Below are positions 22,364 to 35,387 of a stretch of 64,000 bases of DNA, in pieces. The stretch covers positions 7,811,252 through 7,875,251 of the forward strand of contig NC_062993.1 in assembly GCF_023078275.1 (NCBI RefSeq), in the 5' to 3' direction. Source of the DNA: Leguminivora glycinivorella. Lineage: Eukaryota > Arthropoda > Insecta > Lepidoptera > Tortricidae. Position 1 is the stretch's first letter. Each line of letters begins with the position of its first letter. A program made the translations under genes and the position numbers. Under the pieces are notes generated by a model. The model had not been told where the DNA came from. It searched no databases and saw nothing but the letters and a program-made list of their open reading frames with translations.

Positions 22364-23030
22364 TACAGGGTGAAAGACAAAAGGACCGTTCAAACTTTGC
22401 ATAGTGACTTTTGAGGTCATAATGAACAACTTCTGTTATGGGACATCAAAATTGCCTGTTCCATAGAAATTAGAGGCATCATGACATTCATGTATGAAAC
22501 AACCAATTTTTTGCGATTTCAGCATAGGTCCCATAACCTTTGGAGTGTCGGCCGACTCCCGGCCGATTAGGTACGACAACCAAATTTGAAATTTGATTAT
22601 TTAGAATAAAATCAAAATTTCAATAACTCAAAAATCAGTCTGACACTCGAGGAGATAATAAAAGTTGTTTATTATGACCTCAGAAGTCACTGGGCCATTT
22701 TTTTACAATGTTGTCCACCCCACTTTTTTTTGGATTTGAAATTTTTTATTTAGTTTCCACTCAGAATCGCGAGCTCTTTCAATCCTAATAGGAGAAAAAG
22801 TGTCCCAGGGTTTCCATTTTTTCATACATTTTGTATGGTGGAATGGAAGGTTTGAAAAAGGTATGGAAATCTTGGGACATTTTTTTTTTCCTATAAGGAT
22901 CGACAGACCTCGCGATTCTAAATATGAATCGCGTAAAAAATACCCATGTTACAAAAAAGTGGGGTGGACAACTTTGAAGAAAAATGGCCCCACTATGCAA
23001 AGTTTGAACGGTCCTTTTTATTTCACCGTA
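22364..23030. mobile_element. 667-bp TIR element (non-autonomous)
   Basis: Left end tacagggtgaaagac and right end inverse, with a shared ggaccgttcaaactttgcat block giving terminal repeats of about 40 bp. A second, inner inverted pair (ttgtccaccccactttttt against aaaaaagtggggtggacaa) sits near 22714 and 22955-22972. The centre (agaatcgcgagctctttcaa, aaaagtgtcccag) is related to the 322-bp element at 59508-59829. Short open frames on both strands come from the inverted structure. Confidence 0.8.
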
Positions 23031-24721
23031 TATTTGATGGCGACTGAATTGTAAAATCGAAAGTGGGATTGGGCTTAATCGAGCTTTAATAGCCGCGGCG
23101 ACAACAAAGGCTTGCCGGAACCACGATCTTCACACTTACGAATGACCATAGATCAGCTTTATCTTGGTGAAACAGGGGCTATGTTTGGGTTGCCTTACAT
23201 TGCTGCCTTGACTAAGTATCATGGGTGCTTAACATTGACTGGAAGTCGACCTTAAATCGATGAAACAGGGCTTATGTTTGGATCGTCTATGTGTGGATGC
23301 TTTGACTTAGAATCACGAGTAACTGACTATAATTTGTCTCTTTGTCCATGGAATAAGGTTTAGAATGCATCATCTTATACAATTACTGTATTTTTGACGA
23401 TCAATGGGTGCGGTTAAATGATCACTATGAAGAACGACAGTTCCAAAAAGTTGTATGAATGGACAAACGCGGTAACGATAGTACAGTAATTACTAGCTTT
23501 GGGTATTTCCCATTAGTTAAGCATTCATTCATACTTCATACCCATACAAAGACATCAGGACTAAGGTTTTCCGTCAGGTACTTAGTTGAGCTCATATTTA
23601 GTTTTTTTTTCACTGTCCCCAGTACTATGTGATTTTGTTTTAAAACCGTCACATGGCTACTGCTACTTACATATCTTCATCCCCATACCCTGTCTTGGGA
23701 TGTGTTTATCCATAATAAATAAATGGGAAACAATCGGTCTACCTTGTAGCACTTCGCGTTCTTCTCAAGCTGTTTTGTTGATTTTATTAGGTATTTGGTA
23801 ATGTTTATTGTTCTGTAATTACAAGAGCATGTTTTTTTATGACTTGAAGTAAGCTTTTTAAGTTATTTTCTTAAAGGAAGTTATAGTCAAACGAATAACG
23901 ACAATCATCATGAAGTGATGTAGTATAGGAAATGAGGTTTAGATATCGCAATACGAGTGTCTGTCTGTACTAATGTCTTCCGTGGGAAACAAATAAATAT
24001 CACGTTGTGTAAGTATGAGACAGTTTTATGTAGATACTTTCATTTTCATGGATATACAATGTAACACTTTACTTAACAATGTATCTTATGAGATGCATGA
24101 TATTACTCTCTTTTTATATTTTTTTCTAAGATATAAGGAAATTAATTGTAAAATTTTGATAGGTTAGCCAGCTATCCCGATTTTTTGGGATATATTTTCT
24201 TAAAATTCAGTTATCCACTTCAACGCAGTACCGACAATAAAATATTTAAATCCTTTTGCACCGACGTTCAGTAAACGAGAATTTCGATAACTATGTAAAT
24301 TTTATTAGAAGATGTCACAATTCGATATAAGCCTAATATTGTAGTTGTTGATTTTGAGCAGAGCGCTGAAAAACAAAAAGTGAAGTTTACACTATTATAA
24401 ATCTTTTATTTTGAAAACTCTTGGTAAATAGCCTAAAAACAGAAAATTGTCATGCCTGAAAAGCAACATGGCGCCTATCAATGAATGCGCGCGCGCTCAA
24501 TGAAACCTCATCTTTCCATTCACACAAAAAAAGCAGGCGGCTTTGTTATTTAGTCTTTAGAGGAAAAGGGACGGCCGCTTGTCCATATAAACTAAGTCAT
24601 AATTTTCCTCTCTGGACACTATGGAAAATATTTTGATACAAATAAATGCATGTTGACGTTGACCATACTCATGTTCCTACTTTTTTTTAGATACTTACTT
24701 GAATAATTAAGGTTTAAAGGG
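23031..24721. other. non-coding; weak internal repeat
   Basis: Two similar segments about 105 bp apart near 23165 and 23265 (gtgaaacaggggctatgttt, gatgaaacagggcttatgtt) suggest an old local duplication. Otherwise AT-rich with no supportable gene. Confidence 0.4.
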
Positions 24722-24795
24722 TTACTCTCACTTTAGTTGTCAAAGCGAACCCAAGCTCCCGGGAAAACGCAAGAAGTGTAATGAGGGTAATTTTA
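24722..24795 (+). repeat. LINE-like 3' end scrap
   Basis: Carries ttagttgtcaaagcgaaccc and gggaaaacgcaagaag, matching 17012-17115 and the inverse of 31584-31665. Confidence 0.45.
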
Positions 24796-24913
24796 AAGCG
24801 ATGAAGGACTTCTATTTTTTACACGACTGCCCAAAGAAAAAGAGTGTATTGTTTTTATCAAAGGTAGTTAACAAATCTAAATAAATTCTTACGTTAAGGC
24901 ATAGCTATAGTAC

Positions 24914-25054
24914 ATATCGAGGGTTTACTGGTGAAACCCGATAAATCGAGATAATTTGTCCTTGAAATAACAACATTGTGGAAATTGCACATAGTTCGAA
25001 TTTCAAAAACCAGTTTGCTCAACTTATCGGGTTTCACCAGTAAACCCTCGATAT
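24914..25054. repeat. 141-bp MITE with 31-bp perfect TIRs
   Basis: Arms at 24914-24944 and 25024-25054 are perfect 31-bp inverses containing gagggtttactggtgaaacc. The spacer is 79 bp. No second copy was noticed in the window. The size and perfect TIRs fit a recently mobilised MITE. Confidence 0.85.
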
Positions 25055-28000
25055 ATACATTATACTGCACTTAAATGTTTCCATAATATCAATATTCAGA
25101 GGAAATGTGGATTACGTTTCTATGGAGAAGCGATTTTCTCCTTTCCCCTTAATCCACATTTAAATGTAGACGTTGGATATGAGTAATTATATTTCAATCG
25201 CACCGACATGGATACAATGATTGTCTGGAATTAGCAGGGGATAATATTAATTACAATAATGTGAATTGTTCAGAGATAAAGACTTATTTTTGATGCAGCT
25301 TCTTCTTTTGATCAAGATGATTCAATTACTTGCACCAAGAATGTACCTTCGTAAGATTATTTGAAAAGTAAATAACAAGATTTTATCTACATGTACCTAC
25401 ACGTGATATATTTTAAAATTTACTGAAGTAAATGATGTGTTTGGTATTGTACCTAGTCTTAAAGTTACAGGATAATTTACACCTTACTCATTCAAATTAT
25501 TACAATTTTATTTTATTTTTATATATTATGTTTCTACTTATTTTTTAAATAATTAATACATTCATTTTTTACAGCGATGTTTTTTTTATTTATCTAAAAC
25601 ACTTATATACTATTTTTTACATCGGAACAGCGAGCGAAAACCGCTAACAGTTTATCTGCCGCTGTTGAATAGGTACATACCTACTCAGTATCAGACATTT
25701 CATTTCAAGTAGGTAGGTATGTCAAATTGCTTTAAAAAACTCCTAGGCTTCTATCGATATAGACTAAAAATAGAAATGGCAATGCGTCAAAGCGAAAAGA
25801 TTCCCTACAATAAATCAGTAGCAGTACAAATTAAATTACCAGCGACCGGCCACCCCGCGCCCGATAAATCTCTCCGCCTTTATTTTGCATAAACAATAAA
25901 AATAAAACTAAATTATAACTGGCCCTTTGCGCGGTAGCCGCCTTGTAACCAATAATAAAAATAAATTAAATAAAAACGTGTAAACGGACAAAAACGGTCA
26001 AAGATGCCGCGGTCACGTACGGTTATGAGCGGCGGGGGTTAAAATTAAAAAGTGCTAGGAAAGGATTGATTTGATAGTTTTGATCAGGGTGATGATTTGC
26101 TAATCGTGGTTTAATATGAAATTATGATTTCGTATTCAAATGGGATCTCACAATTGGGGAGCTTTTCAGTAGTATAATGGAAATGGAACTAATAGAATTG
26201 ATCGTTTTTTTTTTGTCAAACATGTTTGATTAGTTATTTTTATAATTGCAAAAGTTTTCCTAATAGATACGATTCTTTTTTTAGCGCTAAGTATACTATT
26301 TATTAGTTGTTTTGCTTGTGTGTGAATTTAGTTATTTGGTCTTCAATGTGTACTAAATGACGCGTTGATGTCTTTTAACACTTTCACTGCGTATGATCTC
26401 ACAGACACAGGTTGTATTTCAGAAAATATTTAATAAAAAGACTCAAAAACATTTGTTTAAAATGTATAACTTTCGACTTAAAATAAGCTTTATTTTTATT
26501 ATTTTTGAAATTAATGCAATGTTACCTACTGTATGTTGTACTTACTATATGTGTGTTGTACTTACTATATATGTACTTCATTGACGGACCAAAGATCATC
26601 ATGATTGGGCTGTAAGTAGGTCCTTTTGTTGTGGCTATACTTAAAAGTTAAAACAGAGTTGTAAAAGCAAGCAAAAATATTTGCGTCGCAATTTAACTCT
26701 CAAAATATTTAAAAACAAGTTTATTATAAAATGCGATTTATCTTTCCATTAAACATAATTATTAACTACAAAACAAAGTAGGTACCTCGCCGCGTCTGTC
26801 TATATGATGAAATGTCCGCGATAAACTCAAAACTATACGGGACGGATTGTCATCCGGATTTCACTTATCAGTTTTTTTAAGTTACATTTCCTAAGGTAAG
26901 AGTTCGCTAGTAACTAACCATATATTTACCCCCATTAAAACTAAACTAACTAAACATGGTACAAAAGCGATTATTTCGCAGGTATAATTAACGTAGGCAT
27001 AATTAAAATAAAACGCGCTGCGCGGGCGACGCTAATGCCGTTACCGATTCGTTCGGGAGCGTGAACCAGCGCGTTCGGAGTCTAAAATATGTTTTTAATT
27101 TGAATTTTACCACCAGACTTATTCATTGGTAGTACAGTCTATTAAAAAAGTTGGTTACGAGAAAAAGGCGCAAAATGCGACTTGTTCATGGAACGATCAA
27201 CATTCGCGCCAATTTTTTTTATTAACCTCTTTTTTTTGTTGCGACGGAAATGGCTTAACATATTTATTTATACACTATACGTATCTATTTAACTGCATTG
27301 ATCGCGCGACCATAATTGCCTGCTTGGGTTACTTAGTTATCAACTTAGTATTTTGCATATACCTAAATATCAGGCGGGGCGTCGATACAACTTGATTCCC
27401 TATGGGTTCCCTAAAATTCTCCAGTATCTGTAGAAGTTCATACAAAACAGATCTCGAAAACCCCTCCGGCTTTATCAACGAAAATTTTCACACCACGCCA
27501 CTGCTAAATATTAATAAGTACCTAAGTTATTGTTCAATGGAACGTATCAATCGTAGAGGGGTAAAATTGCTTTTTCTTCGCCACCGTATGTAATATGTTA
27601 TTATATTACTATATGTTATTATATATTATGTGCTATTGCACGGCAACTCGATGCAACAGCTTACAGTTCTTAATTAAGAAACACCGTTAAATGCGTTATA
27701 ACTTCTGAAACCGCAAACGTTCAAAATTAAGCTCAAACATACATAATTACGCGTATTAACATAATTAAAGTAATAGTAAAAACATTACTTTACAATTTCT
27801 TGGTTCTTACAGTATTTGCAAATATATTAACACTACGAACACATTAAATAAGAAATAAAATTTATAAATTTCAGGATGGCAGGAACATTTGATAGTCCAG
27901 AAATTGCAAGCAATATTTTAAACGTCGAAACTTCAAATTTAAATAACTGTAAGGATATGAAAATGAGTGCCAACTTAGTTTGGTCAACTCTATCTCATTT

Positions 28001-28669
28001 ATTGTTTAAGAAATAGAATCGCTGTAAAATATTTTGTATATGTTTACTAGAGTATTAATATACGTATATTGACACATATACACACTGCTCTTTTTAAGTG
28101 TACTGTCCAGTATGGAGAAATTGGAAATTATAGAAGATACAGGGAAACTGTCTAATAATATTTATTATTATTTTAATAGGATTTAGTGCAGGAGTTATTT
28201 TTAACGTCAATACTTCAATCACTTCAATGTATAATTAAAATTATGAATAAGAATTTAGAATAAAAATTTATTTATGTCGAATTATGACGAATCGCCGTAA
28301 ATATATTTTGTATACATATGTTTACTAGAGTATACAATATACATTCATCTATCTAACTTATCTAAGCAGCTAGCTCTATACATTTAATTATAAATTCGCT
28401 CTATCTAAACGCTAACGATTATACAAGCACTTTAAACGTAAACCAGCTCAATCTGCCTAATCTCCCGTATTTCCTTAATTTTGACACCAACATAATTCGC
28501 CCAATTGACTCCGTTAAGCCTAGCACGATTAATATTTTAATCCAGATTAAAGCTAACTCGATTAGGTGCGAGAGAGACGCACGAGGCGGCACCTCAAAGC
28601 GGCGGCATCGGCAAAGGCGGCGCTAATTGGGCTTCACCGCACAAAGAATGCCGCTACGTTTATATTACC
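25055..28669. other. mostly unique non-coding; GC-richer islands
   Basis: The longest stretch with few recognisable repeats. Segments near 25840-26040 (ggccaccccgcgcccgataa, ctggccctttgcgcggtagc) and 28560-28640 (gaggcggcacctcaaagcgg) are GC-richer than the flanks and not repeated. Frames at 27126-27395 and 27402-27593 carry no recognisable domain. I see no splice-bounded coding exon. It may hold intronic regulatory DNA, which is an inference from composition and from the candidate developmental gene at 56 kb. Confidence 0.4.
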
Positions 28670-28808
28670 TCCACCGCTCGACAACTAAACAACACCTTAA
28701 GCACTCACTCTTAAGACACTTTGTCGTACTTCCCTAAATGTATGTTACCTTGGTCGCTCGTCAACTGAACAGCACCTTAAGTCTTCGACTTTAAGATGCT
28801 TTGTTGTT
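28670..28808 (+). repeat. imperfect tandem duplication, ~80-bp period
   Basis: accgctcgacaactaaacaa with caccttaag and a cttaagacactttgtcgt end repeats as ggtcgctcgtcaactgaac with caccttaag and tttaagatgctttgttgtt. Each unit contains a short ccttaag hairpin. Confidence 0.6.
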
Positions 28809-31583
28809 CTGCGGTTGCGCATTTGATTAATTTCAGTGTGTTAGACAATTAGTACTCATTGTCGGGATTGATAAGTTTTGTGATGGTTTTATTGATACTG
28901 AGGTGGTCGGAGCGACATTGGTTAACAAGTGGGCTTTGACTGTAAAATACGGTCATTTACCTACATGAAGGGGTTTTTCCTTTATAGACTGTGCTTTTTT
29001 CCGAGTTTCAGGTAAAGTTTAATACTTGATCAGAGAGACTCACTTTATGGATAAAAACATAAAATAAATGCCCTATTTTTATAAACGTTAAACCTTCAAT
29101 ATTTTTCTTACTGGAATCTTATTAGGTGCTATACAATGTTTATGTTCCTAAAGTAATATAAATGTAGGTGCATAACGTATATATAATATACATAAGTTAA
29201 GGTATGATTTATTGCATCTTTTTATTATTCGTACTTTTGAAATAAATCTAGGTAAGAAAACTATAATTGTAATTATACAATGAGACTCAAGAGTTAATAG
29301 TAGTACATTTAAGTGGTGTTCCTAGCATACATGACGTAACAAAGGGTTAAAGGGTTTTTTAAATAGCATAGAACATCAACGTTCCCGAATCAACGCCTTC
29401 CCTTTGAAGATACAATCGCTAATCGCTAGAAAGTGTCGATATCCCCCGAACAGGCGTGTAAGTCCTTCAACAAAGGGCCCGCTCTCCATCCTCATTTACT
29501 GACCATGAAGTGTTGACACTAAGCCCAGTGTTCTCATATTCCTAAGTTGCATATTCTATCAACCAATATAACTGTAACTTTTTTTCGTAACAAATACTGA
29601 GCATTGAGGACATGCAGTTATACTGGATGGCCGAGTTGTGAAACTTATTTGCGTTCGGAATAGCACCTTAAGCCCGATTTCCTACCGATTCGAGCCGGCT
29701 TCTCTCATCTAAACCCAACTTAAACATACACTTACATTCTCTCTTATTATGAACCCAAGAAGGTTTCTTTTATTGAAAGTGGAATACGGTTTTAAAATGG
29801 TAAGATTTCCCTTTCGGAGCTTTTGATATGATCCGTAGAATGAATGAAGAGTTGTAGATATTGCGGTTGTCTTGAAATATTGACAATGTGGGTGCGAAGC
29901 TTATGTCAGGCCGATATCGAATGATTAATACTTGAAAGTCTTGAAAAATCTATGAAGTTGTAGCAGTAGTTTATTCCACTCGATTTCAGAAATCGGATGG
30001 ATCAAATAGGATCTAGTGTAAAAAAAAACTGCTTTTTGCAACGTCGAAAAACAATGAGACTGTGTATTCCACTCATTCCAAGCCACAGTAACAGAAATTT
30101 TAACATTTTTCCAGTTCCAATTGAAAAAAAAAACTAGTGACTCCACAAATTTACATAAAACACCACATTTGAGCGCATTCCCCGTTAAGTGCCGGCCAGC
30201 GCCTCTAATTCATAATAAGAGGGTCCGGTATCAAAATACAAGAGCAATAAGAACATCTGAACGATAAGATCTAACACCGCGAGCGCAGTGGAATGGCTCA
30301 ATCGCAGGGTGACCAGGGGCGGGGCGGGACATTCCTCAGTTTTTATTGAGGAGGAGCTACGCTGCCATGCCGCGACAGTGTTTTGTTTCCCGTCATTAAG
30401 TTAGGAAGTAGATAAGCTTAATGATACGTCGCTCGATGGAAATTGTATGGAAATGCGTTTTTGTGTACTGTGTAACGTTTGCGATGCGTCGTTGATTGTT
30501 TTGTTGTAGCAGGTAGGGAAGTTCCTGATAAGAAGGTGTACTGTAAATAACATAGCAAAGATCTTTTTCTGCATCTGTTCTTTTACTAACATAACATAAC
30601 AGATACTTTTTTTTAGATAAAAATACAGATACGTAGATAAAAATTTACTGTATAGAGTTTCAGCGTTAAAATTAAACTTAGAGTGACCCAAGTGAGTAGC
30701 GCCGTTTTTAACTATCAATACTATCAATACTATCAAATAAGGGAATCATACAGGATTTTGTTTACAAGAATTATCAAAACCATTGCAGTAAACATTAATG
30801 TTACAATACCACTACTCTTTGATCTCGAGCTGATCAATAGTAAAGTGGATTTTTTATATTTATTGCACACTTTACTAAATCAATTTGAAAACGAGGCCAT
30901 ATAGCACTATAAAAGTAATAAAACATGTCCTAGATCTACCAGCGGCATGGGCAGCAGAAGCACGCTTCGCGAATTCGATTATTCGATTATCTATCGATGT
31001 TGCGTGCCGAAACTTTAATCGATTGGATCGTTGACTTTTTGTTTCTGCGACTCCCAATATATCTTTGCCCCTACATGGGTACTAACTAAATACGTGAAAG
31101 GGTATTTATACTGGTTTAAAATGGCTTGTGCTCGGTAAGTTATAGTAACGAATAGGAAATAATAGCTACTGTTCAAAGTGAAGTGTGAATCGATAGTTTT
31201 AATTTGCCCAGTCGATTAATATCACACATAAAAGTCCGTGATTTTTTGTGGCGTTGGTGTGTGGTCGTCTATTTATTTTATTGTGGGAAGATTGTTTTGA
31301 ATGTAATGTTTTGACACTTGTTAATGGAGATAGAGTTCATTACCTACGAGTTACTGCAATTGTATGTAGGTAAATTAATAGAACACCGTGTTTTTGTGAA
31401 CTAGATATTATGTCATTATATTATTGTAAATGTTTATGAGTAGTACAGTGGCAATTAATGGAATAAAATAACTATCATCCTATTCATCCTATTATTTCAC
31501 AATAATTAAGATATTTCTGATCATTCTTTTATTTATGTATTTAGTCTTAGGCAGTGTCAATATAATATTTTTCTCGTCATCTC
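28809..31583. other. non-coding, no recognised feature
   Basis: AT-rich. Open frames at 29925-30146, 30401-30736, 30683-30904 and 30875-31057 have biased composition without domains. A tandem attcgattattcgattatc run lies near 30974. No gene is supported. Confidence 0.45.
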
Positions 31584-31665
31584 GTCTTCCTTTCGTTATC
31601 CCGGCTTTTTTCATGGCTCATGAGCATGTGGTTTGTTTAGGTAACCCCAAGAATTGGCGTAGCCC
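31584..31665 (-). repeat. LINE-like 3' end, minus strand
   Basis: On the minus strand it reads ctacgccaattcttggggtt, then catgagccatg and a gccgggataacgaaaggaag block, homologous to 17012-17115. Confidence 0.5.
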
Positions 31666-32112
31666 TACCTTGCCACTACGCACTAAAGAAAACAAAACCA
31701 AACCTTAAATACAACACGCACACTTCGTACCCATCTAATGGCAATCGGCCGCCCCTACTCCTAGCGAGGACCGATTGACCCTCACCTAGCACTAAATTTA
31801 AAAAAAAGTAGTAATAGTAGTATTTTAGTATAAAACGGCACCGGGCCACCTCAGAGGTAACGGACAGAGCTTAATTTGAGCAGCACAATTAATGCCCTCG
31901 GCCACCGGCGGGCAGGGCAACCGGTTCTGCGCACAAAAATCAAAAATATATCTGCACGATTTGTGACCCTTCAATGCTATGGAATAAGGCTCGTCTTAGT
32001 CTACTTAAATTATGACGCGGGAAATATGAATCTTTGGAGATGATAGTCAAATTTTTGGTAGTTTTTGAGGTGTCATGGATATTGAGACATAAATAAACCT
32101 GTCTTTTTTTCT
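31666..32112. other. non-coding, GC-richer segment
   Basis: Includes gcaatcggccgcccctact and ggccaccggcgggcagggca blocks that are not repeated in the window. No ORF. Confidence 0.4.
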
Positions 32113-32345
32113 AACCTATATCACACCTCGGACACTGGCGATCAAATATATTGATAGAGGTGCATTCCTAGCACACAGTCTTAGCTCGTGTGAGTATAAA
32201 TGCTTGTATGAGTGAAATATGACAGGTCGACTGTTCGTGTTTTTGACAGGCGGTAACTGTGAGGTAACCGAGAGGGGGTGGGCGGCACTTTCAGCGGGGA
32301 GCGGGAGTGGCCATACTGTACGATAGTACTCTTTATTATACTGTG
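32113..32345 (+). repeat. dispersed ~235-bp repeat (cacacctcggacactggcga), copy 1
   Basis: Highly similar to 49801-50044 in the same orientation. Shared blocks are agcacacagtcttagctcgt, gaaatatgacaggtcgac, gcggtaactgtgaggtaacc, gtgggcggcactttcagcgg and ccatactgtacgatagtact. GC-rich centre, no long ORF, no terminal inverted repeats seen. It may be an LTR fragment or a SINE-like unit; the class is unknown. Confidence 0.75.
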
Positions 32346-34250
32346 CCTATACATTCATATTCATTTATTCATCCGTAACAATAGATAGACTGTGATAATA
32401 GGGTACCTAAATATGCAAAGATATTCGCTGAAAAACGCTGACCCACTCCTTTTTCGGGCTGTCACTTGGGTAGATAAATAAATATAGTAGCATTTTCAGA
32501 AAAGTCCCACGATTAATAGCGGAGAAGTTCCTCGTCAAGATTGAATGCGGTTTATGTCGCAAACGTAACGCAACCGCTTGGTTTTCAAACCAACGCCGAC
32601 GCTGTCTGAGTTGTTTGGAATCATTTTAAACTAGCAAAGCGGTTTTACTACAAATTCTTGTTCCGTCCTAGGAAATATCTATTAATTTATTCTATTATTA
32701 CGCTACTACAAAATTAATGTGGGTCAAACTTATTGGTGAGTGGGACCGATGGACCTTTGCAGATGATGAGATGGTGGGACGAATTTGAAGCGTTATATGC
32801 TAAACGGAGTAAATGGGAGAAAAATTCCAATGACAGGGTCAAGTGAAGAAAACTACGGGGAGGCATTTATTTGTCTTAGCCTACTGTAATGTCTGTTGGA
32901 CAAATAAATGCCTCCTATATATTTTAGCCTACTGTAATGTCTGTTGAATATATAAATGAAAATGTATGTTGGTAGCTTCATAAACCAGTAAAACCTTTAT
33001 TAATTACCTAAACTACAACTTTATAAATCATTCAATAACAATAACGCGTCAGTTGACCCGACGCAAGACTAAATTACCAAGATGGCTGACAATCGAGTCA
33101 ACAACCCAAAATGATACTAAAGAGGCATTTGATTAACATCTCGGATCTGACTCATGGGCTGACTCAGTAGGGATACAATTTCGCAGATCGCCAGACATCT
33201 TGACATAATTATGTAGGTAAATACTTAAAGCATTGGCATTTATATTACTTTGTGTATGTTATATGCATGTGACATACATACGGGCACTAAAATGGCCCCA
33301 ATAGTGGTGTCATTGACGCCATTTCGCACGAAGGCGAGCAAAGCGTGCAGTCTACGACCAATCGCGCGAGCGATGCGTACTTATCAACCAATCGCATTGT
33401 CTCGTTTCAGTAAGGCGAGGCGCGTCAAACGTGAATATTCTGCCGAATTTTTATGAATAGCTTTTTCAAAATCTTTGTATTCCAAAGCACTTGAGAGTCT
33501 ACGGTAACTTTGCACTGATTTGAAAACGAAGCGAATAACTGTCATATTTTCTCATAAATTTGATACTTTATTTAATGACATTTCCACACTACCGTCGCAA
33601 ATAGTAAACAGAGTTCTACGTGCCTTTAGATGTAGTAACAATTGTACGGAACCGCGGAGTAATGAAAGTTTCGCAAGGCACGCGAAAGTAATCTCCCTAA
33701 TTGTTTAATTTATTGCGTTTCATAAAACACTGTCTTCAGCTTAATGTTTAATGCAACACGGAGTGTGGACAGCAGCTGGTGATTATTGTAATCTTATTGT
33801 GTCAAAATGTCGCTGAATTGTTAAGTGACAAAAAGATGCTATTTTTTTTAGTAAATTAGTAGTTATAGTTAATAGCTTTGGTAGTTTATACTTTATAAGT
33901 AGGTATGTCAAAAAATAGTGCAAATTAAAAATGGCAACATTGATTTAAACTTTAACGATTTTTATACATATCTACTTAAAATTGCGAAAGTACCGTTTGC
34001 AATTTTAAATAATATGGCAACATTGTATTATCGCCCTGTCTTCTTACAAATAATAATAGATTTAAAAGATACAACCTACAGTTTCGTTACCTCTTAAATT
34101 TTGCTAATTTTGCCCGACTTATAACAAGCTACCGAGGTTTACCACAAGCGTACGAATCTTTTGATAAATGTTTATATTTTTGTCAGCTTTACAAGTTTAT
34201 TTGCGACCGCATTCCGAATTTACAAGTTCAAGTTTCGCCGACAGCAACGA
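32346..34250. other. non-coding; minor repeat scraps
   Basis: A segment at about 33920-34020 (cattgatttaaactttaacg, ccgtttgcaattttaaata) resembles the inverse of the hairpin region at 63276-63400. Short frames at 33250-33456 and 33520-33708 have no domain. Otherwise AT-rich. Confidence 0.4.
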
Positions 34251-34575
34251 TTAGAGCGTTGCGAGGGTTTCAAGGCACAAAGGTTAGACAAACTTATCCG
34301 CCGAGTGAAACACTAAATTTTTCACCACACCAACACGAACGAAATACTGACTATAAACATAAAACTAAATCAAATCTATCAATTTCTTCAATATTTAAGA
34401 TTCAAAATCATAATTTATAGGTAAATTCTACTAGCCAGATTAAAGACAACAAGTTAAAGTTTGTATGAAATTACTTTGCACTCTTGGGGATAAAATTATA
34501 AAATGCAATTTTGCTATCTGTTTTCGAATAGCAAAGTGAGCCTTTACCAGTTGGTGTGGTGAAAAGTTTATTTCT
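34251..34575 (-). repeat. MITE with tttcaccacaccaac termini plus extension, copy 2
   Basis: Inverted relative to 13128-13440. It carries the same core between tttttcaccacaccaacac and agttggtgtggtgaaaag, and the same outer extension (gcgttgcgagggtttcaagg to ccgagtgaaacac). The extension shared by both copies shows that the mobile unit is longer than the TIR-bounded core. Confidence 0.8.
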
Positions 34576-34911
34576 CTTCAGTTTCAGTACTTGCGGTTAG
34601 CAAACTATTTAACGTACTCGCTCACGTTGGCGTGACAAAAGCTAACACTTTTAATTATACCAGCATTTGTCAACGCTCCGCACCTCATTATTCCTATACT
34701 CGATGCTATAATGTTACAACTCACCAACCATACTCATTCAAATCATGACCTTAACCCGCTGTTATAGCGCTTAAAATCGTTAACATTCGCAGACGACTTG
34801 ACATTTGTGTTTTTTTTTAATGTCGCATGCTTAGCTTCTAACTCTTAAGGAGCCTTATTTCTCTATTTTTCTTTCTTATCACAACGTAAACTGTATTATA
34901 CGTTGAATAAG

Positions 34912-35340
34912 GTTGTTAATGGGTGAATCAACTTTTTCCTGCTTTTTGCAAGAATTACCCTTACTTATTATTAGGTCTACTTTTGTGATTTTTAACCTTA
35001 CCATCGTGAATAAAGATCCTTATTTCACGTATACCAATTACGGAAAAATTTAAAAACGATTCATTTTTAATTAAAACAATATGTGACCCAGTGGAAGAGA
35101 CACTTTTTTCATACAAAAGTGAGGGACAGCTATGTCCACTGGGTCACTGCTCGAAACAAAGTTATAAAATAGGAAATCCTATAATTAGGTACATGTTGTA
35201 TTGCGTAGCTATTATATTTGTCTTTAATATAATAATTATACATTAATTAGACTAAATCCCAATTAAATTTTCTGACCACATGTAGTCGAAGTATGCGAAA
35301 TTTTCCTGGCAAAGAAAAGTTGATTCACCCTAATACAACA
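34912..35340. mobile_element. ~430-bp TIR element with nested 66-bp hairpin
   Basis: Outer termini gggtgaatcaacttttt (34921) and its inverse aaagttgattcaccc (35315-35330), extended by gttgttaat and taatacaac. Inside, gtgacccagtgga at about 35083 faces tccactgggtcac at about 35136-35148. No ORF. Confidence 0.65.
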
Positions 35341-35387
35341 CCGCTTTGATACGATGTTTTCAAGTTTATTTTGTATGTTTACCTATT

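Noticed and set aside
27126..27593. Plus-strand frames of 89 and 63 codons
   Set aside because: Composition typical of AT-rich chance frames; no splice-bounded homology recognised.
33250..33708. Two plus-strand frames
   Set aside because: No domain, no partner exons. GC-richer sequence explains the absence of stops.
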